A DNA stretch of 5,478 nt from assembly GCA_947167535.1 (NCBI GenBank), contig CAMVIL010000112.1:1-5478 (forward strand), given 5' to 3'. The notes beneath the pieces were generated by a model. That model was not told the origin of the DNA, did not search any database, and saw only the letters and a program-made list of their open reading frames with translations. Positions 1 through 5,478 of the stretch are shown here, piece by piece (the first letter of the stretch is position 1; every line of letters begins with the position of its first letter). The translations under genes and the position numbers were made by a program. Origin of the DNA: an uncultured Ruminococcus sp. GTDB taxonomy: Bacteria > Bacillota > Clostridia > Oscillospirales > Ruminococcaceae.

Positions 1-909
1 ACCTGCTCTGCGGCAGTCTATGATGCTTCAACTGGTGAGATGCGTCAGTCTAAACAGCTGCTGCCCGTAAAAGAAGGAGAGAAAGGCGTCCGTCAATCGG
101 ACGCTGTTTTCCATCACACGGTTTTACTCCCGCAGATGCTCGATAACCTTTCGGAGTTGCTTCCGAAAGTGTCGGCGGTAGGAGTCAGCGACCGACCGTC
201 CTGCCGCACCGATTCGTATATGCCCTGCTTTATGACAGGTCTCGGCACTGCAAAGGCGATAGCAGCTGCAAGGGGAGTTGAGTTCTACCCCACTACCCAC
301 CAGACGGGACATATCCTCGCCGCTCTCTATTCTGCCGACAGTCTTGCACTTGTTAAGGAGAAACGCGAGTTTATCGCATTCCACGTAAGCGGCGGTACTA
401 CCGATATGCTGCTGTGCCGTCCCGATGAGCAGAAGCTTCTGGACATCACCCGAATAGGCGGCTCCTCAGACCTCAAGGCGGGTCAGGCGATAGACCGCTG
501 CGGCGTCATGCTGGGACTCAGATTCCCCTGCGGCGCAGAACTCGAAAAGCTGGCGGCTGAGCAGTACGACAGCATCAAGGTCAGACCGTCCCTCAAGGGC
601 ATGGAATGCTCGCTGTCGGGGATAGAGAACAAATGCAAAAAGCTGTTCGACGAGGGCGCTGACAGATCGTATATAGCCGCCTTCTGCTTAAAGTCGGCAG
701 GCACGGCGATAGACGCCCTTACTTCGGCAGCTCTTGAAGAATACGGAAGCGGGCTTCCCGTCATCTACGCGGGCGGAGTCATGTCCGATAAGCTTATAGC
801 GGGTCAGCTTGCAAAGCGCGAGAACGTAATGTTCGCGGCTCCCGAGTTTTCCTGCGACAACGCTGCGGGCGTTGCACTTTATGCCGCTTTCATGGAAGGA
901 CTGGTCTGA
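1..909 (+). CDS. TsaD/Gcp-like (peptidase M22 family) ASKHA-fold protein, 5' end cut by window
   Basis: The frame is open to the window edge. Residues before the first ATG (position 40), read as TCSAAVYDASTGE, fit the family N-terminus, so the true start lies upstream; I estimate about ten residues are missing. 302 codons are visible, ending in TGA at 907-909. Motifs follow the TsaD order: HQTGH (298-312) at the metal-binding HxExH site, SGGTTD (388-405) at the SGGHT phosphate loop, SDLKAGQAIDR (466-498), SLSGIE (near 610-627) at the FSGLK site, AGGVMSD (769-789), and CDNAAG (853-870) with the Asp expected to complete the metal site. Both His and the Asp are kept, but the Glu between the His is Thr and the SGGHT His is Thr. 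It is therefore probably a paralogue, not the t6A tRNA enzyme TsaD itself. ATP/metal binding is inferred; the substrate is unknown. A proteolytic role, as the name M22 implies, is not supported. Confidence 0.82.
   Translation, partial: TCSAAVYDASTGEMRQSKQLLPVKEGEKGVRQSDAVFHHTVLLPQMLDNLSELLPKVSAVGVSDRPSCRTDSYMPCFMTGLGTAKAIAAARGVEFYPTTHQTGHILAALYSADSLALVKEKREFIAFHVSGGTTDMLLCRPDEQKLLDITRIGGSSDLKAGQAIDRCGVMLGLRFPCGAELEKLAAEQYDSIKVRPSLKGMECSLSGIENKCKKLFDEGADRSYIAAFCLKSAGTAIDALTSAALEEYGSGLPVIYAGGVMSDKLIAGQLAKRENVMFAAPEFSCDNAAGVALYAAFMEGLV
894..900 (+). promoter_or_regulatory. Ribosome binding site of xseA
   Basis: GGAAGGA lies eight bases before the xseA ATG, inside the last codons of the upstream gene. 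Together with the TGATG stop/start overlap it fixes the xseA start at 909 and suggests that ribosomes finishing the M22-like gene can pass directly to xseA. Confidence 0.75.
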
Positions 910-2072
910 TGTCATCTATACTCAGCGTTTCTCAGCTGAATAAATACATATCGTTAAAGCTGGGCGGCGATGTTAAGCTGAAAGGTCTGACCGTCCGCGG
1001 CGAGCTTTCCGAATTCAAGATACATTACAAATCGGGTCATGCATATTTCGTGCTGAAAGACTCCACATCTCAGATAAAGGGCGTGATGTTCTCGCGCTCG
1101 GTGCAGAAGCTGGGATTTATGCCGCAGAGCGGTATGAGCCTGCTCTGCACCGGCAATCTTGAGGTCTACGAACCTCAGGGCAGCTACCAGATAATCGCCA
1201 CCGAGCTTATTCCCGCGGGAATAGGCGCGAAGTTCATGCAGCTCAATGCAGTGAAACAGAAGCTGACCGAGATGGGCGTGTTCGCAGAGGAGCGAAAGAA
1301 GCTTCCCGAACTGCCGAAGAAGATAGCGGTCGTGACTTCTCTGAACGGCGCTGCTCTGCAGGACGTGTTGAATATCATGCGTCGCAGATACCCCGCAGGC
1401 GAGATCGAGATCTTCCCCGCGCAGGTGCAGGGCGAGACCGCGCCCGCTACGATAACGGCTGCACTGAAAAAGGCTGACTCCAGCGGCGCAGATGTGCTGA
1501 TCCTCACCCGCGGCGGCGGTTCCTTTGAAGACCTTATGCCGTTTAATACCGAAGAGGTGGCGCTTGCCGTGGCGGCGTGCAAGACTCCCATAATCAGCGC
1601 GGTGGGTCACGAGACGGATACCACCCTCGCCGATCACGCCGCCGAGCTGTGCGCTCCCACTACCGAGCTTATGCTGAACGCTCTTGACTCGATGGCTATG
1701 CGGCTGAACAGCGCCTTTATGCAGTTTCTGACGAATAAGAATGACATTGTCGATTCGCTGACCGAAGCGGTCGGAAGATCTGACCCGAGGATAGAGATAT
1801 CCCGCAAAAGAGAGATCTCCGAATCCCTCGGAAAGGATCTGCAAAGGTCGATGCTTGCTTTGATCTCAGAAAAGCAGAATAAGCTCGATAATATATGCGG
1901 CAGACTGAAAGCCTTAGACCCGCTGAGCGTTCTCGAGCGCGGGTATTCCATTACACTGAAAAACGGACAGCCCGTAACGGGTGCCGATGATATCGAAATT
2001 GGTGATGACATCGTGATCCGCTTCAAGAACTTCTCAGCAGAGGCGAAGATCACGGCGATAACAGATGTCTGA
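909..2072 (+). CDS. xseA: Exodeoxyribonuclease VII large subunit
   Basis: Catalytic subunit of exonuclease VII, a cytoplasmic nuclease that degrades single-stranded DNA from both ends in a complex with XseB. The 387-residue protein has an N-terminal OB-fold DNA-binding domain (about residues 1-100, with VRGELSEFK and YEPQGSYQ), a catalytic domain (about 120-255), a short helical arm (about 255-335) and a C-terminal segment beginning LDPLSVLERGYS (336-347). D152 in GAALQDVL, R201 in RGGGSFEDL, and H234 and D237 in GHETD match the residues I recall as essential in the E. coli enzyme (D155, R205, H238, D241), with the same R-H-D spacing. The protein is shorter than the E. coli (about 456) and B. 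subtilis (about 448) homologues, mostly in the coiled-coil arm that binds XseB. The start is set by the SD at 894-900 and a one-base overlap with the preceding stop; xseB follows after 15 bases. Confidence 0.97.
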   Translation: MSSILSVSQLNKYISLKLGGDVKLKGLTVRGELSEFKIHYKSGHAYFVLKDSTSQIKGVMFSRSVQKLGFMPQSGMSLLCTGNLEVYEPQGSYQIIATELIPAGIGAKFMQLNAVKQKLTEMGVFAEERKKLPELPKKIAVVTSLNGAALQDVLNIMRRRYPAGEIEIFPAQVQGETAPATITAALKKADSSGADVLILTRGGGSFEDLMPFNTEEVALAVAACKTPIISAVGHETDTTLADHAAELCAPTTELMLNALDSMAMRLNSAFMQFLTNKNDIVDSLTEAVGRSDPRIEISRKREISESLGKDLQRSMLALISEKQNKLDNICGRLKALDPLSVLERGYSITLKNGQPVTGADDIEIGDDIVIRFKNFSAEAKITAITDV

Positions 2073-2074
2073 AC

Positions 2075-2080
2075 AGAGGT
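2075..2080 (+). promoter_or_regulatory. Ribosome binding site of xseB
   Basis: AGAGGT lies seven bases before the ATG at 2088, in the 15-base gap after xseA. Another ATG at 2081 is too close to this site and its frame closes after seven codons, so 2088 is the start. Confidence 0.65.
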
Positions 2081-2087
2081 ATGATAA

Positions 2088-2276
2088 ATGAACGAAATAG
2101 ATAATTTTGAAAAATCTGTCAAGAGACTTGAAGAGATAGTCTCAAAGCTTGAAGCTGGTGACCTTACTCTCGCCGAGAGCATTTCTCTTTACAAGGAAGG
2201 CTCAGAGCTTTCCGAGGGCTGCCGCAAGGCGCTCAAGGAAGCAGAGCTGACAGTGACAGTTAACGACGAACAATAA
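2088..2276 (+). CDS. xseB: Exodeoxyribonuclease VII small subunit
   Basis: Small helical partner of XseA; several copies bind the XseA coiled-coil arm to form active exonuclease VII. The 62-residue product carries the family signature throughout: FEKSVKRLEEIVSKLEAGDL (residues 7-26), then LAESISLYKEG, then a second helix with LSEGCRKALKEAE. The GDL(T/S)L turn between two amphipathic helices is the family hallmark. It is shorter than E. coli (about 80) and B. subtilis (about 84) XseB, because the N-terminal extension is absent and the C-terminal tail is brief; the two-helix core is complete. It lies 15 bases after xseA and 15 before ispA, so it is co-transcribed. No catalytic residues are expected in this subunit. 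Confidence 0.95.
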   Translation: MNEIDNFEKSVKRLEEIVSKLEAGDLTLAESISLYKEGSELSEGCRKALKEAELTVTVNDEQ

Positions 2277-2283
2277 AAGGAAG
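2277..2283 (+). promoter_or_regulatory. Ribosome binding site of ispA
   Basis: AAGGAAG directly follows the xseB stop and lies eight bases before the ATG at 2292. It is a strong, well-placed site that supports this start. Confidence 0.75.
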
Positions 2284-2291
2284 TTATAACA

Positions 2292-3182
2292 ATGACCGAA
2301 AACTCACAGCTTACCCTGAATGTTTACTGTAAGAATATAAACGATTCTCTCAGAGCGCTGACCGCCGATAAGCCTTACCTTCGCGATAATATCGTTGAGG
2401 CGATGGAGTATTCCCTTATGGCCGGCGGCAAGCGCCTCAGACCTGTGCTTATAATGGAATTCTGCCGTATGTGCGGCGGAAATGCGGCGGATATAGTAGA
2501 CCTTGCCTGCTCCATCGAGCTTATACATACCTTCTCGCTGATCCACGATGATCTGCCTTGTATGGACGATGACGATTACCGACGCGGAAAACCCAGCTGC
2601 CATAAGCAGTTCGGCGAAGCGACAGCCCTGCTGGCAGGCGATGCGCTGAACACCCTCGCTTTCGAGGTTATAGCCGAAGCCGCTATGCAGGAGAAGATCT
2701 CCGCGCAGGCTGCTGTTATGCTGGTTTCAGTCCTTGCAAAGGCTGTCGGCGTCAAGGGCATGATCGGCGGTCAGATCATCGACCTCGCCGCCGAGGACAG
2801 ACAGATCTCCATTGACGAGCTGGATCTGCTCCAGCAGAACAAGACTGGCGCTCTGATAGAAGCTGCCTGCGTCATGGGCGTTATCATCGCGGGCAAGTAT
2901 GACATGATCCCCGCAGCCGCAGAATATGCGGGCTGTCTCGGAAGAGCTTTCCAGATAGTTGATGATATCCTTGACGTGACCGGTTCCTTCGAGGAACTGG
3001 GCAAACCGATTGGCAGCGACGCCGAGCAGAAAAAGAGTACATACGTTACCGCACTTGGCATCGAAGGAGCGCAGAAGGAAGCTGACCGCCTCACCGAGTC
3101 GGCACTGACAGTGCTCAGACAATTTGAAGATAACGATTTCCTATTTGAACTTACAAAGGATCTGCTTCACAGAAGAAGCTGA
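2292..3182 (+). CDS. ispA: Polyprenyl synthetase, probable farnesyl diphosphate synthase (type II)
   Basis: Head-to-tail prenyltransferase that condenses IPP with DMAPP and GPP, most likely to give C15 farnesyl diphosphate for quinones and the cell-wall lipid carrier. 296 residues, normal family length, all-helical fold. GGKRLRP (45-51) binds the IPP diphosphate. The first aspartate-rich motif, DDLPCMDDDDYRRG (86-99), has the two-residue insertion of bacterial type II enzymes. The second motif is FQIVDDILD (220-228), followed by GKPIGSDAEQKKSTYV. The aromatic residue five positions before the first motif (F81) and S82 fit short-chain FPP synthases, so C15 is preferred over C20; product length is inferred. 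The C-terminus (DLLHRRS) looks intact. It stands between xseB and dxs, so the first and a late step of isoprenoid supply share one transcript. Confidence 0.95.
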   Translation: MTENSQLTLNVYCKNINDSLRALTADKPYLRDNIVEAMEYSLMAGGKRLRPVLIMEFCRMCGGNAADIVDLACSIELIHTFSLIHDDLPCMDDDDYRRGKPSCHKQFGEATALLAGDALNTLAFEVIAEAAMQEKISAQAAVMLVSVLAKAVGVKGMIGGQIIDLAAEDRQISIDELDLLQQNKTGALIEAACVMGVIIAGKYDMIPAAAEYAGCLGRAFQIVDDILDVTGSFEELGKPIGSDAEQKKSTYVTALGIEGAQKEADRLTESALTVLRQFEDNDFLFELTKDLLHRRS

Positions 3183-3190
3183 TCGTGTCT

Positions 3191-3194
3191 GGAG
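3191..3194 (+). promoter_or_regulatory. Weak, distant ribosome binding site of dxs
   Basis: GGAG is the only SD-like stretch in the 24-base ispA–dxs gap. It is 12 bases from the ATG at 3207, longer than usual, so dxs may be translated less efficiently than ispA. An in-frame ATG at 3234 has no better site before it. Confidence 0.4.
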
Positions 3195-3206
3195 CTGTTT
3201 TACAGA

Positions 3207-5060
3207 ATGAAGAATAGATTTGATTTGAATAAAATGGATCTGCCCGGTGACGTCAAAAAGCTTTCATACGAAGAATGTGACAAGTTTGCCGCTCAGATAA
3301 GAAAAATACTTATAGAGACAGTATCTCACAATGGCGGACACCTTTCCTCTAATCTCGGCACCGTCGAGCTGACGCTCTCACTTCACAGGATCTTTGATTC
3401 CCCGAAGGACAGCTTTGTCTGGGACGTCGGCCATCAGGCATATACCCACAAGCTGCTGACAGGACGCGCCGATACTTTTGATACCATACGCTTAAAGGAC
3501 GGCCTCAGCGGCTTTCCCCGCCCCGATGAATCTGAGCATGATGCGTTTATCTGCGGTCACAGCTCTATCTCGGTGTCGGCGGCGCTGGGTATTGCTACTG
3601 CAAAGAAGCTGAATAATGATCCCCATTTCACGATAGCGATCCTCGGCGACGGTGCATTCACCGGCGGCGAATGCTTTGAGGGCATGAACAATGCGGGAAA
3701 AAGCGGCACCAACCTTATCCTCGTGCTCAACTATAATGAGATGAGCATTTCCAAGAACGTCGGCGCTCTTTCAAAGTATCTTTCGACCCTCAGAACTAAG
3801 GAATCTTACCATCGCACCAAGGACGCCGTGGAGAATGTTCTCGACAAGACGCCTATCATCGGTGCTCCAATAAAAAAGGTCGTGCGCTCTTCAAAGAATG
3901 CCTTCAAGGATATGCTGCTCCACAGCACTGTTTTTGAGTATATGGGCTTCAAGTTCGTAGGTCCCATCGACGGACACAACATGGAAGAACTTGACGACGG
4001 TTTTGCTGCTGCCAAGGCTCTGCAGTGTCCCACTGTCGTTCTGGTGGAGACTCAGAAGGGTCACGGCTATCCCCCCGCTGAGGCAAACCCCGGCGGCTAT
4101 CACGGCGTCAGTGCATTCGAGCTGTCAAACGGCAACCCTGACGTTGTTCCAACTGACAGCTATTCCTGCGTTTTCGGCAGACGTCTTACCGACCTTGCCT
4201 ACGAGCATAACAATATATGCGCAGTTACTGCGGCGATGAAATTCGGCACGGGACTGCAATACTTCCATAAGGCTTTCCCCGACCGCTTCTTCGACGTCGG
4301 TATAGCCGAACAGCACGCCGCGACATTCTGTGCGGGACTGGCGTCCAGCGGAATGGTGCCTGTTTTTGCGGTGTATTCCACTTTCTTACAGAGAAGCTAT
4401 GACCAGCTGCTGCACGATATAGGCATTCTCGGTCTGCACATAGTTTTAGGCGTAGACCGTGCGGGAATAGTCGGCGAGGACGGCGAGACTCATCAGGGTA
4501 TTTTCGATGTCTCTTTCCTGACTACCGTGCCGAATATCAAGATATACTCTCCCTCGTGTTACAGAGAACTCGAGGTCTGTCTTGACAAGGCGATACTTGA
4601 AGACAAGGGCGTCTGCGCGGTAAGATATCCCCGCGGCTCCGATAAAACTCAGCGTGAGTATATCGCTCCCGCAGTTGATTTTGAATACGAGCAGAACGGT
4701 TCTCGGGTGCTGGCTGTCACATACGGCAGACTCTACGGAGAGCTGAAAAAAGCTCAGGCTCAGCTTGAAGCTGACGGCAGGAAGCTGGACATTCTGAAAA
4801 TGGTCGAGATATTCCCTCTGTCGGAAAAATATGCCGAGATAATGCGCGGTTATGATAAGGTGTTCTTCTTCGAGGAATCCTACCGTTACGGCAGTATAGG
4901 CGAAAAGTACGCCGCAATGGGTATCCCCCTTGAGCTTGCGGCGATAGATAATTACGTTCCTCACGGAAAGGTGGAGGAGCTTCTGGACGATGTCGGTCTG
5001 TCTGCCGGGAAGATGCTCGACAGAATGACCGCGAATTTTGATGAAAATGACAAGACTTGA
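3207..5060 (+). CDS. dxs: 1-deoxy-D-xylulose-5-phosphate synthase
   Basis: Thiamine-diphosphate enzyme that joins pyruvate and glyceraldehyde 3-phosphate to DXP with loss of CO2, the first and often rate-limiting step of the MEP pathway; DXP also feeds thiamine and pyridoxal synthesis. 617 residues, normal length. The N-terminal ThDP domain has GGHLSSNLG (H45), WDVGHQAYTHK (72-82), GHSSISVSAALG and GDGAFTGG (147-154), with the paired metal-site segment LNYNEMSIS (174-182). The linker contains GPIDGHN. The pyrimidine-binding domain has DVGIAEQHA with catalytic E368, YSTFLQRSYDQ (R396), and DRAGIVGEDGETHQG (417-431; R418, D425, H429). A transketolase C-terminal domain closes the protein. Most Dxs proteins have LNDN where this one has LNYN, so Tyr176 is unusual; the neighbouring ligand N177 is kept. 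The ATG at 3207 is chosen for length and family alignment, although its SD is poor. The 3' end overlaps tlyA. Confidence 0.97.
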   Translation: MKNRFDLNKMDLPGDVKKLSYEECDKFAAQIRKILIETVSHNGGHLSSNLGTVELTLSLHRIFDSPKDSFVWDVGHQAYTHKLLTGRADTFDTIRLKDGLSGFPRPDESEHDAFICGHSSISVSAALGIATAKKLNNDPHFTIAILGDGAFTGGECFEGMNNAGKSGTNLILVLNYNEMSISKNVGALSKYLSTLRTKESYHRTKDAVENVLDKTPIIGAPIKKVVRSSKNAFKDMLLHSTVFEYMGFKFVGPIDGHNMEELDDGFAAAKALQCPTVVLVETQKGHGYPPAEANPGGYHGVSAFELSNGNPDVVPTDSYSCVFGRRLTDLAYEHNNICAVTAAMKFGTGLQYFHKAFPDRFFDVGIAEQHAATFCAGLASSGMVPVFAVYSTFLQRSYDQLLHDIGILGLHIVLGVDRAGIVGEDGETHQGIFDVSFLTTVPNIKIYSPSCYRELEVCLDKAILEDKGVCAVRYPRGSDKTQREYIAPAVDFEYEQNGSRVLAVTYGRLYGELKKAQAQLEADGRKLDILKMVEIFPLSEKYAEIMRGYDKVFFFEESYRYGSIGEKYAAMGIPLELAAIDNYVPHGKVEELLDDVGLSAGKMLDRMTANFDENDKT

Positions 5061-5478
5061 TCTGTTTCTTTTTGAAAATGAATATGCTTCCAGCCGCGAA
5101 AAGGCAAAACGCCTGATCGACGATGGACTTGTGAGCGTCAACGGAAAGACTGCTTCAAAGCCGTCGATGAAGATCTCGGGTGATGAGGATATCTCGGTCG
5201 CCGAGCATCAGAACTATGTCGGCAGGGGAGCGCTGAAACTCGTCCGCGCTTTCGAGCAGTTCCCGATCTCCGCTGAGGGAAAAGTGTGCGCCGATATCGG
5301 TGCTTCCACGGGCGGATTTACTCAGGTGCTTCTGCAAAGGGGCGCTGAGAAGGTGTATGCCGTAGATGTCGGACACGGACAGCTTGCCGCCGAGCTTTGT
5401 GAGGATAAGCGGGTAGTCAACTGCGAAGGCGTGAATGTAAGGTATCTTCAGGAGGATTTCTTCGAGGAGCCTGTGACT
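5041..5478 (+). CDS. tlyA: TlyA family rRNA 2'-O-methyltransferase (hemolysin A-like), 3' end cut by window
   Basis: S-adenosylmethionine-dependent methyltransferase that, in characterised TlyA proteins, 2'-O-methylates cytidines of 16S and/or 23S rRNA; the old name hemolysin reflects a secondary phenotype. 146 codons are visible with no stop, about half of the usual 270 or so. An N-terminal S4 RNA-binding domain (RLDLFLFENEYASSREKAKR, then GLVSVNGK) is followed by GRGALKL (5221-5241), whose Lys matches the first residue of the K-D-K-E catalytic set. Then comes the FtsJ-like fold with SAM motif I, DIGASTGGFT (5293-5322), and AVDVGHGQL with an acidic residue at 5365. The later DVSFISL-type region lies beyond the window. 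Two in-frame ATGs, 5041 and 5047, are possible; they overlap dxs by 20 or 14 bases in a different frame. Neither has a clear SD, so translation probably depends on ribosomes terminating at dxs. Confidence 0.93.
   Translation, partial: MKMTRLDLFLFENEYASSREKAKRLIDDGLVSVNGKTASKPSMKISGDEDISVAEHQNYVGRGALKLVRAFEQFPISAEGKVCADIGASTGGFTQVLLQRGAEKVYAVDVGHGQLAAELCEDKRVVNCEGVNVRYLQEDFFEEPVT

Noticed and set aside
40..909. Start of the M22-like gene at the ATG at position 40
   Set aside because: The frame stays open to base 1, and the 13 codons before it match the expected N-terminal strand of the family, so this ATG is internal.
954..1844. Long open frame of 296 codons on the minus strand inside xseA
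   Set aside because: It lies wholly opposite a clearly conserved gene and its translation is rich in His, Arg and Leu with no recognisable motif. It is explained by the codon bias of xseA.
1971..1981. Small perfect inverted repeat CCCGTAACGGG near the end of xseA
   Set aside because: The stem is five bases with a one-base loop and no following T-run, and it encodes conserved protein. It is not a terminator or a credible operator.
3234..3236. Alternative dxs start at an in-frame ATG nine codons downstream
   Set aside because: It has no SD-like sequence at a useful distance, and starting at 3207 gives a normal Dxs N-terminus.
3991..4239. Plus-strand 82-codon frame inside dxs
   Set aside because: It is out of frame within the well-conserved dxs linker, has low-complexity composition and no family resemblance.
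4446..5141. Minus-strand open frame of 231 codons across the dxs–tlyA junction
   Set aside because: It lies opposite two conserved genes, has no recognisable domain, and is an expected shadow of their codon usage.
1..5478. Search for a novel defence system, CRISPR array, insertion sequence, riboswitch or tRNA
   Set aside because: Nearly every base belongs to a recognised gene. No direct repeats, transposase motifs, or gaps long enough for an RNA element were seen by eye.

Overview
The window is a compact, single-direction (+ strand) stretch of bacterial chromosome with six protein genes. The first and last are cut by the window edges. The order is M22/TsaD-like protein, xseA, xseB, ispA, dxs, tlyA. 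This matches the nusB–xseA–xseB–ispA–dxs–tlyA type of housekeeping cluster known in Clostridia. Moderate-to-high GC, frequent ATA isoleucine codons beside GC-rich codons, purine-rich Shine-Dalgarno sites and the M22-like gene directly before xseA suggest a Ruminococcus-like member of the Oscillospiraceae. That placement is an inference; there is no rRNA or other marker to fix it.

Layout: 1-909 is the 3' part of a TsaD-like ASKHA-fold protein. Positions 909-2072 encode the exonuclease VII large subunit, joined to the previous gene by a one-base TGATG overlap. Positions 2088-2276 encode the exonuclease VII small subunit. Positions 2292-3182 encode a farnesyl-diphosphate-type polyprenyl synthase. 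Positions 3207-5060 encode 1-deoxy-D-xylulose-5-phosphate synthase. From 5041 to the window end is the 5' half of a TlyA-type rRNA 2'-O-methyltransferase, which overlaps the end of dxs. The gaps between genes are 15, 15 and 24 bases and the other junctions overlap. There is therefore no room for an internal terminator or a conventional promoter, and I read the window as one transcription unit with probable translational coupling.

How the genes work together: XseA and XseB form exonuclease VII, a single-strand DNA nuclease. Dxs makes DXP, the entry point of the MEP isoprenoid pathway. IspA condenses the resulting C5 units to a C15 prenyl diphosphate for quinone, undecaprenyl or other lipid synthesis. 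TlyA modifies rRNA. The role of the M22-like protein is not established. The grouping is a conserved housekeeping one rather than a single pathway.

I found no mobile element, CRISPR array, RNA gene, long repeat or defence-type system. The points worth a second look are the altered metal/active-site motifs of the TsaD-like protein, the short exonuclease VII subunits, an Asp-to-Tyr change beside a presumed metal ligand in Dxs, and the weak or missing ribosome binding sites of dxs and tlyA.
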